The notes: generated by a model not told the origin, from the letters alone. Positions 14,528 through 22,002 are shown, counted from the stretch's first letter. The stretch is DNA of 24,428 nt from an uncultured Candidatus Melainabacteria bacterium (GCA_937895785.1 CALBKW010000091.1:1-24428); one strand, 5' to 3'. Made by a program: numbers and translations.

Positions 14528-14556
14528 ATAATAAGACAAACAAGCAGGTTTGTCAT
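14528..14556 (-). promoter_or_regulatory. Promoter of the ROK-holA-holB operon with operator-like dyad
   Basis: On the minus strand ATGACA (14551-14556), a 17-bp spacer and TATTAT (14528-14533) form a near-consensus promoter, starting about 20 bases before the ATG. A perfect inverted repeat, GACAAAC (14535-14541) with GTTTGTC (14548-14554), six bases apart, fills the spacer and touches the -35. That is a classical place for a repressor to bind. Confidence 0.5.
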
Positions 14557-14580
14557 GTGAAAAAAGAAAGAAATGGTTAA

Positions 14581-14610
14581 ACATAGCGTCAATATTGAAA
14601 AGGCAATTTT
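14581..14610. repeat. Direct repeat, copy 1 of 3
   Basis: The core AATATTGAAAAGGCAATTTT (from 14590) recurs with one change at 14729 and 14849. Copies 1 and 2 also share the preceding CATAG-GTCAAT, making a 30-base near-identical unit. It lies immediately before structured element A. Confidence 0.85.
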
Positions 14611-14719
14611 TCAGACTTTGCGTAGGCTGAAGCGGAGCGAAACGCCGAAATAGCGAGGATATAGTGAATGACAACGATAGTGAAATGAACGACATGTCCG
14701 AGTGGAGCAATAGTCTGAA
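14609..14719. repeat. Structured element A
   Basis: The ends TTCAGACT (14609-14616) and AGTCTGAA (14712-14719) pair perfectly. The stem continues with TTGC (14617-14620) and GCAA (14707-14710), leaving a single unpaired T at 14711, so 12 pairs close the element. The interior (about 86 bases) is richer in G and C than its surroundings and contains GACATGTC (14691-14698), an 8-bp palindrome. No credible gene lies in it; the frames that cross it only read through the repeats. Confidence 0.65.
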
Positions 14720-14749
14720 CATAGTGTCAATACTGAAAAGGCAATTTTT
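14720..14749. repeat. Direct repeat, copy 2 of 3
   Basis: The core AATACTGAAAAGGCAATTTT (from 14729) is shared with copy 3 exactly and with copy 1 except for one base. It separates structured elements A and B. The core starts are 139 and 120 bases apart, too far and too uneven for a CRISPR array. Confidence 0.85.
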
Positions 14750-14840
14750 TGAACTTTCGGTAGGGCGCCGCGTGCGCATGCGCACCCAGCCCGTATGTTG
14801 TCGTGGAATGTTACTTCCACGACATCCCGAATAGTTCAAA
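14748..14840. repeat. Structured element B
   Basis: TTTGAACT followed by TTCGG (14748-14760) pairs with CCGAA, one unpaired T (14832) and AGTTCAAA (14827-14840): 13 pairs with the same single bulge as element A. Inside are two hairpins. One holds GTGCGCATGCGCAC (14772-14785), a perfect 14-base palindrome, itself bracketed by GGGC (14763-14766) and GCCC (14789-14792). The other is TGTCGTGGAA (14799-14808) with TTCCACGACA (14815-14824), ten perfect pairs around a 6-base loop. The element is strikingly GC-rich for this genome. Confidence 0.7.
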
Positions 14841-14848
14841 CCTGCATG

Positions 14849-14870
14849 AATACTGAAAAGGCAATTTTTT
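14849..14870. repeat. Direct repeat, copy 3 of 3
   Basis: AATACTGAAAAGGCAATTTT plus further T closes the array after element B. The leading CATAGTGTC of copies 1 and 2 is not kept, so only the 22-base core repeats here. Confidence 0.85.
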
Positions 14871-14928
14871 TCAATAAAAATACTTAATATAAGAGTAAGC
14901 GATAAGCAACCAAAACAATTTAATAAAA

Positions 14929-15050
14929 AGGATATAAAGATATTGGTACATCAATTTATATGTACTGATACAAACAAAGATTTTTATACTCTCTCTCTTA
15001 ATATCCTCGTGTTTATTTAATGTCTGCCAATTCTATTGACAGACTTTTTA
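14929..15050 (+). ncRNA. Candidate small structured RNA
   Basis: AGGATAT (14929-14935) can pair with ATATCCT (15001-15007) to enclose a hairpin: 14941-14951 with 14960-14970, eleven pairs including two G-U. Directly downstream is an intrinsic terminator on the same strand (15022-15049) that serves no visible gene. The stretch has no coding frame. A promoter is not clear; TATAAG at 14888-14893 has no good -35. It matches no RNA family I know (tmRNA, 6S, SRP or RNase P features are missing). Confidence 0.35.
15022..15049 (+). terminator. Intrinsic terminator, plus strand
   Basis: GTCTG (15022-15026) and CAAT (15028-15031) pair with ATTG (15035-15038) and CAGAC (15040-15044), with one C-A mismatch and a three-base loop. 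Five T follow at once (15045-15049). No plus-strand gene ends upstream, so a non-coding transcript is implied. From here to the menG stop the only other structure I see is AGAAAT (15089-15094) pairing with ATTTCT (15122-15127), with no T-run. Confidence 0.65.
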
Positions 15051-15143
15051 TTGCGTTTTTGTAGGACCACCGTATGCACAGCTCTACCAGAAATCCACAA
15101 TTAAGGGTGACATAGAGGTGAATTTCTACCTTTTCGTCCTTAC

Positions 15144-15797
15144 CTATTTAATGCAAATCTGACAACTTGCGCCACCAAAAAGCATTGAGTGTTTTTCTTT
15201 TAGGCTTAGGTTGTGACGTTCAAATAGTTCAACCAACGCTGTTTCATCAAAAAATAATTTTTTTGATTTAACTAAATACTCATAGGGTAAACTGTCTTTA
15301 TAAAATATTTTCACCAAATGTGGAACGATGATATCAAAAAGAATATCACCTAAAATGTTTTTTTTGCCAAAATCAAGGTGCATAAAAAGTCCGTTAGGTT
15401 TTAGAACTCTACAAATTTCATCAAGAGCTTTGTCGTAATTTTCAATGTTTCTAAGACCAAAGCTTATAGTTACTAAATCAAAAGAGTTGTCTGCAAATGG
15501 TAAATTCGTACAATCACCTTCCAAGAAATTAACCCAAGGAAACTTTTTGCGTGCAATCTCTAACATTTTTTCTGAAAAATCAAGTCCAGTAACTTCGCAA
15601 GATTTATCTATAAATCCTGCAATATCACCAGTCCCAGTGCAAAGGTCAAGAACTTTTGCACAATGTGCATTTAAAAAATTAACAGCTTGTTTTTTTATCC
15701 TAACGTGTTGCCCAAAAGACATAAGGTTATTGTTAATGTCATAAACTTTTGCGATTTGGTTAAACATTTCTTTAATTTTTTGTGGGTTTTTGTTCAT
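15144..15797 (-). CDS. ubiE: MenG/UbiE methyltransferase (menaquinone/ubiquinone C-methylase)
   Basis: This is the SAM-dependent methyltransferase for the last ring methylation of menaquinone (or the equivalent ubiquinone step). The UbiE opening MFNQIAKVYDINNNLMSFG (11-29) is intact. The SAM site DLCTGTGD is at 51-58 and the acidic loop GLDFS at 70-74. The UbiE-specific SFGLRN is at 111-116, followed by RVLKPNGLFMHLDFG. The C-terminal SKKLFFDETALVELF and FGGASCQICIK fit the family end, where most members have a Gly-Gly before a final hydrophobic strand. At 217 residues it is slightly short (usually 230-250). No other quinone gene is nearby. There is no Shine-Dalgarno site; the promoter at 15804-15832 would give a transcript that starts at the ATG. 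Confidence 0.9.
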   Translation of the reverse strand: MNKNPQKIKEMFNQIAKVYDINNNLMSFGQHVRIKKQAVNFLNAHCAKVLDLCTGTGDIAGFIDKSCEVTGLDFSEKMLEIARKKFPWVNFLEGDCTNLPFADNSFDLVTISFGLRNIENYDKALDEICRVLKPNGLFMHLDFGKKNILGDILFDIIVPHLVKIFYKDSLPYEYLVKSKKLFFDETALVELFERHNLSLKEKHSMLFGGASCQICIK

Positions 15798-15803
15798 AAA
15801 TAA

Positions 15804-15832
15804 AACATAACTGATTGATTAAGTTTTGTAAA
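15804..15832 (-). promoter_or_regulatory. Promoter of menG/ubiE, leaderless arrangement
   Basis: On the minus strand TTTACA (15827-15832), exactly 17 bp and TATGTT (15804-15809) are followed by six bases and the ATG at 15797. The predicted transcription start is the A of the start codon. The rest of the gap up to fliE (15833-15996) shows only weak promoter-like sequence (TTGAAT at 15892) and the GAGGTG binding site of fliE. Confidence 0.5.
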
Positions 15833-15996
15833 CCCACATGTGGAAATTTCATAACAAATCATTAAGAAATAGCTACATCAAATAGATGATTTTGAATTTT
15901 GCCTGTAATACAAAAAGATTAAATTTAAAGAATTTACTAAAAATATATACAAGAAAGACGAAAAAGAGAGAAGAATAAATAAAAGCGAGGTGTATT

Positions 15997-16332
15997 ATGA
16001 ACGGATTTAATTCTGTAAATTTCAATTCACAAATTCCATCAATGCGTACTTATGACACAGGCATGCGCTTTGGTAGAGTTTCAAATATTGAAGACAATCC
16101 AGTCGGAAAACAAAGTTTTCAAGACGTAATGACAAATATGGTTTCAAACGTAAATGAACAAATGAACAAGCCTGATGACTTGTTGGCAAAAGCTGCGAGC
16201 GGTGATCAAGGTGTTGATGTTCACGATGTAATGATTGCAATGTCACAAGCTGAGGTAACTTTGACAGTTGCAACAAACGCTGTTTCAAAAGTCATTCAAG
16301 CGTATGATAAAATTACACAAATTCAAGTATAG
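15997..16332 (+). CDS. fliE: Flagellar hook-basal body protein FliE
   Basis: FliE joins the MS ring to the rod and is exported early by the flagellar type III apparatus. The 111-residue protein has a Ser/Asn-rich, probably disordered N-terminus (1-35). The family signature sits at the C-terminus: VDVHDVMIAMSQAEVTLTVA (74-93), then VSKVIQAYDKITQIQV, the helix that polymerises with the rod. GAGGTG precedes the ATG. It opens the fliE-fliF-(fliG position)-fliH-flhA run, an order close to classical flagellar operons. Confidence 0.92.
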   Translation: MNGFNSVNFNSQIPSMRTYDTGMRFGRVSNIEDNPVGKQSFQDVMTNMVSNVNEQMNKPDDLLAKAASGDQGVDVHDVMIAMSQAEVTLTVATNAVSKVIQAYDKITQIQV

Positions 16333-16406
16333 AATGATAATGCAAAGTAATAATATTAATTAATAATAAACGAATAAAAAATCTTTAAAGACTGAGCAGG
16401 GGAAAT

Positions 16407-18083
16407 ATGGACTTTAAGAAAATTTTAGAAAACAAACCTTTATTATATGGAATTATCGCAGCGGTAGTAGTAATACTAGCGCTGGGAATAATGTCTGCAA
16501 TTATGATTGCTGGCAATAAAGCAAATTCAAGCGAAGCTAAAATGGTAAGCGAAAAACCTATTCAAGAGGATATGGTTTTATTGACTACTGATAACATTGG
16601 TAAGGCTATTGAAATCCAAGCTATGTTGGCAAAAATTGGCATTACAGCTTCAAGAAGTTTGGATGGTACAAAATCTTCAATTGTATTGAGAAAGGGTACT
16701 TATAACCAAAGTCAACGTGATGCTGCCTTATTAGAAATTGTTAAGAGTGGTTTGATGGACCAAAATGTTGGCTTGGAAATTTTCGATAAGGGCGATTTCA
16801 CTTCAACAAAAGATGATAAAAGGATTCGTTTAGCAAGAGCTATTAATGGCGAACTTGCAAGATTAATTCGTAAAATGGATGGTATTGATAATGCATCAGT
16901 ATTTATCTCTATTCCAGAACAAACAATGTTCTCTTCTATGCAAAAACCTGTTACAGCAACAGTTCAATTAACAACAAAACTTTCTGGTGAAAAATTACCA
17001 CCTTTAAAAATAAAGGCAATAACTAACTTGTTATTGGGTAGTGTTGCAGGCTTAACTGCAGATAATATTTCAATCACAGATACAAGCGGTAATGTTTATT
17101 CTAGCATTATCGGAGCTGAAGATGAAATGTTACAAAAGGTTGAAGAAAATGATAAATACATGCAACAAAAAGTTAACGCTCAGTTAGACAGATTAATTGG
17201 TAAGGGTAACTTCATTGCAACAGTAAGTACTTCATTAAAACAATCACCTGTTGAAAAATCAAGTATTATCTATGATCCAAATCAAAAAGCATCAGTTTCT
17301 GAACAAACTTTCGTTGAAGGTTTGGGTGATGAATCATCAGATAATAGCAGAGGTTCAGGCAGAGCAAATGCCGTAAGTGTATACTTGCCAAATGGTTTAG
17401 TAACTCCAGGTTCTGCAAGCCAAGCGTCAGCTTCATCTCAAAACAGAAATTACTCAAGAAGAGCAAGAGAAACTCAATATGGTGTTTCAAAAACTCAAAT
17501 TAATGAATACATGAAACCAGGGGTAATTGAAGAAATTTCAATCGCAGTAACATTGGAAAAGAACTCATTACCTGCAGATACAACTCTTGAAGAATTGAAA
17601 GAATTAATTGCAAGAGCAGCAAGTCCAAAAGTTAAACCTGAAAATGTAACAATTGCTTTGTCAGAAACAATTGAACCATATTTAGCAACCGACAGACCAG
17701 AAAACTTACCAAAGAAAGACGAATCAGGTAATCCTTGGTGGTTAGTTCTAGCAATGGTCGGTGTATGCTTAACAGGTGGTTATGCGGTTGTATCAAGCAA
17801 ATTGAAAGCAAGCCAAATCGCACATCAACAAGAAATGCAACAATTGAGAAACATTGCAAACGAACAAGATGCACAATTACGTGATATGAATATGAAGGCA
17901 GCAGAATTGATTGAACGTCAATCTCAATTACAACAAGGTTTGATTGAACAACAACAAAGAGAAATGGTGCCACAAATTCCACCACAAGTAATTGATGAAG
18001 CACTTGCAGCAATTCGCTCAGATGTTGATTCACTTGATCCAAATGAAACAGGAGAAAAGATTAGAAGCTGGATTGAGTCTTAA
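16407..18083 (+). CDS. fliF: Flagellar MS-ring protein FliF
   Basis: FliF builds the MS ring in the inner membrane. The 558-residue length is normal. The first membrane helix is at about 14-35. The YscJ/FliF ring-building domains follow: 'LTTDNIGKAIEIQAMLAKIGITAS', RLARAINGELARLIRKMDGIDNASVFISIPE and 'LPPLKIKAITNLLLGSVAGLTADNISITD' are all recognisable. A Ser/Asn/Arg-rich variable stretch at about 290-370 corresponds to the beta-collar insertion. The second membrane helix is at about 444-463, then a Gln-rich cytoplasmic coil and a terminal helix (IRSDVDSLDP ... EKIRSWIES), where FliG normally binds. An AGGGGAA site stands before the ATG. Confidence 0.93.
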   Translation: MDFKKILENKPLLYGIIAAVVVILALGIMSAIMIAGNKANSSEAKMVSEKPIQEDMVLLTTDNIGKAIEIQAMLAKIGITASRSLDGTKSSIVLRKGTYNQSQRDAALLEIVKSGLMDQNVGLEIFDKGDFTSTKDDKRIRLARAINGELARLIRKMDGIDNASVFISIPEQTMFSSMQKPVTATVQLTTKLSGEKLPPLKIKAITNLLLGSVAGLTADNISITDTSGNVYSSIIGAEDEMLQKVEENDKYMQQKVNAQLDRLIGKGNFIATVSTSLKQSPVEKSSIIYDPNQKASVSEQTFVEGLGDESSDNSRGSGRANAVSVYLPNGLVTPGSASQASASSQNRNYSRRARETQYGVSKTQINEYMKPGVIEEISIAVTLEKNSLPADTTLEELKELIARAASPKVKPENVTIALSETIEPYLATDRPENLPKKDESGNPWWLVLAMVGVCLTGGYAVVSSKLKASQIAHQQEMQQLRNIANEQDAQLRDMNMKAAELIERQSQLQQGLIEQQQREMVPQIPPQVIDEALAAIRSDVDSLDPNETGEKIRSWIES

Positions 18084-18133
18084 CTCACATAATCTTAAAA
18101 TTAAAAAGGTAAAGAAACGGATTTCAAAATAAA

Positions 18134-19150
18134 ATGCCAATAGAAGGATTTGATCATAAACAATTTGCAAACGATTTAGCATCACAAGCTGTAGAACTTG
18201 TGCCAAAGGACTTTGACGATTTTCAAAAGGATTATGTCGTAAAGACCTTGGTAAACTTTGCTGGTTTAGCTGGTGAAGCAATTTCAAACGATGCAGAGGC
18301 TGGATTTAATGCAGAACAGGCAATTCTGTTAACTCAAATCATTGCAGAATGGTCATTCCATAAATCTGTAGACTTGATTCGTTCTGGTATTCAACCTGAA
18401 TATTGGGATGGTGTAATGCAAAAGATTGCATTCACAATCTTTGATATTGGTAAACAATCAATTAAACAAAATTTACCACAAGATCAAATTTTGGAACTTA
18501 TCGAACATCACGTAATACAAGCTTATCAAGCTGCATTAGATGAGTTGCAACAACGTGGTATCATTGATGAAGAGTTAAAAGAACAAGCTGAAAAACAAAA
18601 TAACTTGAATCAATTGCTTGAAGAAGTTGAGGCTCAACAAGAGGCAGAACGCCAAGCGCAAGCCCAACAAGAAGCACAACAAGCTCAACAACAGCAACAG
18701 GGTGGTGTTCCAGCTCCACAGCAAGCTCAATTGCCAGCAGGCGATAAAAAAGCATTCAAGTTAGCATCATTAGCATTGCTGTTGAGGACTTTATCTCAAG
18801 ACAAAGTTTCTTCAATTTTGAATAAATTTAACCCTCAAGATGCACAACTTGTAATTCAATATATGCAAATGCCAGATTTGAATCAAAGAGTTGATGCAAA
18901 TACAGCAATTCAATGTTTAAAAGAAATTAAAACGAACTTGCCAAGTAAAAATTCGACAAGTCCAAACCAACTTGTATACAGAATTAGAAATGCTTTGAAA
19001 AATTCTACAAGAGAAAAAGTTGAAGTAATGATAAGAAATGAACGGTTGAATGTTAAAAGGTTTGTAACAAGCGCTCTACAAGGCGAATTATATGAACTTC
19101 CTCCAAAAGTTTCTAACATTATTGCCCAACATATTGAATGTAGTGTATAA
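18134..19150 (+). CDS. Atypical protein at the fliG position (possible highly divergent FliG)
   Basis: The 338-residue length equals that of FliG, the switch protein that couples FliF to the motor, and the gene stands between fliF and fliH where fliG is expected. The sequence is not ordinary FliG. Residues 1-140 are a helical region that I do not recognise. Residues 141-200 are a coiled coil turning into a Gln/Ala-rich linker. Residues 205-338 form a helical domain whose first part (LALLLRTLSQDKVSSILNKF, then DAQLVIQYM) vaguely recalls the repeated helical units of FliG. The EHPQ motif of the FliG middle domain and the charged torque helix of its C-terminal domain are not visible. It could be a remodelled FliG or a different adaptor. 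No strong Shine-Dalgarno site precedes it. Confidence 0.55.
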   Translation: MPIEGFDHKQFANDLASQAVELVPKDFDDFQKDYVVKTLVNFAGLAGEAISNDAEAGFNAEQAILLTQIIAEWSFHKSVDLIRSGIQPEYWDGVMQKIAFTIFDIGKQSIKQNLPQDQILELIEHHVIQAYQAALDELQQRGIIDEELKEQAEKQNNLNQLLEEVEAQQEAERQAQAQQEAQQAQQQQQGGVPAPQQAQLPAGDKKAFKLASLALLLRTLSQDKVSSILNKFNPQDAQLVIQYMQMPDLNQRVDANTAIQCLKEIKTNLPSKNSTSPNQLVYRIRNALKNSTREKVEVMIRNERLNVKRFVTSALQGELYELPPKVSNIIAQHIECSV

Positions 19151-19161
19151 TATAATCAATC

Positions 19162-19890
19162 ATGATTATTAAAAAGCAAAATAAATCAAATGAGCAACGT
19201 GCGCAACAGGTTGTACAACCTCAAGCGACAATGCCTCAACAACAGGCAGTAGTTCAACCTCAACCAATACCAGAGGTTGAAGCTCCTATTGATTTGTTTG
19301 ATTTAGACAACATTGATTTTTCACAAAGACAAGAACGTCGTCGAGGGGATAGACGACGTGGTTATCGTCGTATTGATGATAGAAATCTTATTTCAAGAGC
19401 GCAAGAAGAAGCTGATACAATTAAAGAAACAGCAGCTAAAGAAGGTTACAGAGCGGGAATTGAACAAGCCGAAAGCGATATTATTGCTTTACGTAGCAAA
19501 ATAGCTGATTTTATTAGTTCAAAACAAGAAGTTTTTGAATTTATTGCGCCAGATATTTTAGAGATAAGTGTTGATATTGCAAGAAAAATCATTAAAAAAG
19601 AAGTTGAGCAAGATCCTCAGGTAATCTTGAACTCAATTGTAGATGTAATGCGAACTTTATCAAAAGAAGAACCTCGTATTACAGTAAAACTAAATCCATT
19701 GCAAGTGGATTTGGTTAAAACAGAATTACCTGAATATATTTCTTCAATGGGTATTGATGCTAAAATAACAGTAGTTGGCGATGATACAATTGAAGAAGGT
19801 GGCTGTATCTTGAATACGAATAACGGAATTGTTGATGCGTCGATAGATACACAGTTAGAAATAATTAAAGAAGCATTGAAAGGTATGTAA
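19162..19890 (+). CDS. fliH: FliH/SctL-type export apparatus stator protein
   Basis: FliH regulates and tethers the export ATPase (FliI) at the base of the flagellar export machine. The 242-residue chain has a Gln/Pro-rich N-terminus (1-40), a run of Arg (about 59-70), a coiled coil with the alternating Ala/Glu/Gly pattern of FliH (80-125), and the C-terminal head. The head ends with GGCILNTNNGIVDASIDTQ (214-232), the conserved FliH/SctL/V-ATPase E-subunit motif. No Shine-Dalgarno site is seen before the ATG at 19162. TTGCCC (19122-19127), 18 bp and TATAAT (19146-19151) could be an internal promoter with a leader of only a few bases. Its usual partner gene fliI does not follow; flhA does, overlapping by one base. 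Confidence 0.88.
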   Translation: MIIKKQNKSNEQRAQQVVQPQATMPQQQAVVQPQPIPEVEAPIDLFDLDNIDFSQRQERRRGDRRRGYRRIDDRNLISRAQEEADTIKETAAKEGYRAGIEQAESDIIALRSKIADFISSKQEVFEFIAPDILEISVDIARKIIKKEVEQDPQVILNSIVDVMRTLSKEEPRITVKLNPLQVDLVKTELPEYISSMGIDAKITVVGDDTIEEGGCILNTNNGIVDASIDTQLEIIKEALKGM

Positions 19891-21992
19891 TGGCAGCACC
19901 GCAAGGAGGAAGTCAACCTATAAGCGAATTTGCGTTAGCAGGGTTTGTATTAACCCTGATACTTATCTTGCTTATGGAAATGCCAAACTGGGTTATTAAC
20001 TTTTCAATCAGTATGAATATTACACTTGGGGTTGTCTTAATGATGATAGCCCTGTACGTACAGAAACCTTTGGAATTAGCGGCATTCCCGTCAATTATCC
20101 TTCTAGGTACAATGTTTCGTTTGATTTTGTCAATTGCATCTACTCGTTTGATTTTAGCAAAGGGTGATGCGGGTGAAGTTGTATCTGCATTCGGACACTT
20201 TGTAACCGGTGGTAACATGGTTGTAGGGGTAGTAATCTTCTTGATTATTACAATTGTACAGTTCATGGTAATCACAAAGGGTGCTGAACGTATCGCCGAA
20301 GTATCTGCCAGATTCGCCTTAGATGCGATGCCAGGTAAACAAATGACAATCGATGCCGATTTCAATGCAGGTTTAATTTCTCCAGAAGAAGCGGTTAAAC
20401 GTCGTGAGGACTTACAAAGAGAATCAAGTTTATTCGGTTCTATGGATGGTTCTATGAAGTTCGTAAAAGGGGATACAATTGCGGGCTTGATTATTACGAT
20501 TATCAACATTGTTGGTGGTTTGTGCGTAGGTTGTTTGATGAACCAAATGGCTCCAGCAGATGCCGTTTCAAAATATACAATCTTAACTATTGGTGATGGT
20601 TTGTCATCTCAATTGCCATCTCTATTGATGTCAATCGCAGCAGGTATTTTTATGACTCGTGCCTCTGGTGCAAACTCATTAGGTTCTGATTTGGTTGTTC
20701 AAATTACAAGCAAACCAAATCCTCTATTCTTGGCAGCAGGTTTTTTAATTTTGATTGCTTTGTCTAGCCCTGTAACGGGCTTACCTTGGTTACCTTTTAT
20801 TTTGTTTGCAGGTGGTTTGATTGTCGCTGGTTTGTCAGTTCTTGTTAATGCTGACGTTCAATCGCAATTGGGACAATTGGAAAGTGTACGTCAAAACATG
20901 CAAGACCTTGTTAACCCTAATAGAATGTATGAAAGACTTGGTGTTGATGTATTGAGTTTGCAGGTAGGCGCAGGTTTACTTGTAATTGCTGACCCTGACC
21001 AAGAAGGTCAATTGCTTGCAAAAATTGCCGCTTTAAGACAACGTGTAACTGATGAATTAGGTTACATTTTGCCGAATATCAGAATTATGGACTCATCAGC
21101 CTTAGAAGCTAATGAATATTTGATTGCAATTCGTGGTAATACAGTTGCGACAGGTTTTGTATACCCAGGAAAATACATGGTAATTGCTGACCAATGGGAT
21201 TCTGTAAAAACAGAAGTTCCTGATGATGCAATTGTAGGTGTTGATCCAACTTACCAAACTCAAGCATATTGGGTTTCTGAAGAAGATGCAAAATCAACAA
21301 AAGCAATTACTGCTGTTGATGCAACAGATGTTGTAATCACTCACTTACAAGAAATTACAAGAAAACACGTTGACGATATTATGACAAAAACAGACGTGTT
21401 AAAATTAATGGAATTAGTACGTTCTCAAGACCCTACTCTTGTAAACGATTTGGTTCCAACAATTATTTCTACAAGTGATTTGAGAAAAATCTTTGTAAAT
21501 TTAATTAGAGAAAAAGTTTCAATCAAAGATATTATCTTCATATTTGAACGTCTATGTGACTATGCAAGATTTTCAAAAGAACCAGATATTTTGTCTGAAC
21601 GTCTGAGAGCTGCGTTAGGTCGTCAAATCTGTTTGGGTAACGTTCAAGAGGATAAAGTTTTATATGCATTGACGCTTTCTCCTGAATGGGAAAAAGTTTT
21701 GGATGATAGTTGTCAAAGAACTGAACTTGGTACAATGTTCTTGTTAAATCCAATGCAAGTTCAAGAACTTATTGAAACAACCGCAGCAACATTGATGAAT
21801 GCTCACCAAAATATTGGCAAACAACCTGTAATTTTGTGTTCTCCAAGAATTAGATTACCTCTGTTCCAATTGTTAGAACGTCATATTCCAACAATTGTTG
21901 TAATTTCATATTCTGAATTGATTACAGATATTAAGGTAGAAGCTGTAGATACAATTGGTGAAAGCTATATGCAACAAGAACAACAAATGTAA
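19890..21992 (+). CDS. flhA: Flagellar export gate protein FlhA
   Basis: FlhA is the large inner-membrane component of the flagellar type III export gate; it forms a nonamer and uses the proton gradient. The 700-residue length is standard. Membrane segments occupy residues 15-320. The FHIPEP-family cytoplasmic loop is clear: PGKQMTIDADFNAGLI (148-163), then AVKRREDLQRESSLF and GSMDGSMKFVKGDTIAG (183-199). The cytoplasmic ring domain (about 345-690) has LGYILPNI (390-397) and LIREKVSIKDI (538-548) and binds export chaperones. The same domain is duplicated in the soluble protein at 6175-7638. The ATG overlaps the fliH stop by one base (TAATG), with AAGG upstream, so translation is coupled. yidD follows after 10 bp. 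Confidence 0.96.
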   Translation: MAAPQGGSQPISEFALAGFVLTLILILLMEMPNWVINFSISMNITLGVVLMMIALYVQKPLELAAFPSIILLGTMFRLILSIASTRLILAKGDAGEVVSAFGHFVTGGNMVVGVVIFLIITIVQFMVITKGAERIAEVSARFALDAMPGKQMTIDADFNAGLISPEEAVKRREDLQRESSLFGSMDGSMKFVKGDTIAGLIITIINIVGGLCVGCLMNQMAPADAVSKYTILTIGDGLSSQLPSLLMSIAAGIFMTRASGANSLGSDLVVQITSKPNPLFLAAGFLILIALSSPVTGLPWLPFILFAGGLIVAGLSVLVNADVQSQLGQLESVRQNMQDLVNPNRMYERLGVDVLSLQVGAGLLVIADPDQEGQLLAKIAALRQRVTDELGYILPNIRIMDSSALEANEYLIAIRGNTVATGFVYPGKYMVIADQWDSVKTEVPDDAIVGVDPTYQTQAYWVSEEDAKSTKAITAVDATDVVITHLQEITRKHVDDIMTKTDVLKLMELVRSQDPTLVNDLVPTIISTSDLRKIFVNLIREKVSIKDIIFIFERLCDYARFSKEPDILSERLRAALGRQICLGNVQEDKVLYALTLSPEWEKVLDDSCQRTELGTMFLLNPMQVQELIETTAATLMNAHQNIGKQPVILCSPRIRLPLFQLLERHIPTIVVISYSELITDIKVEAVDTIGESYMQQEQQM

Positions 21993-22002
21993 CTAGAAGA
22001 TT

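Noticed and set aside
14504..14839. A 111-codon minus-strand frame and a 69-codon frame (14611-14820) in the repeat region
   Set aside because: They run through the direct repeats and hairpins, giving the same short peptide blocks twice, have no good ribosome site and resemble no protein.
14748..14840. Integron attC site (long imperfect hairpin with a bulged base)
   Set aside because: The ends do not carry the GTTRRRY / RYYYAAC core sites and no integrase gene is nearby.
14581..14870. CRISPR array
   Set aside because: Only three repeats, with intervening units of unequal length of about 98 and 117 bases that are themselves self-complementary, and no cas gene in the window.
15051..15143. Known housekeeping RNA (6S, SRP or tmRNA) between the terminator and menG
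   Set aside because: Only short imperfect stems are present and none of the conserved loops of those RNAs can be found.
15887..15979. A 30-codon plus-strand frame before fliE
   Set aside because: No ribosome site, Lys-rich composition typical of random AT-rich DNA, and no supporting signal.
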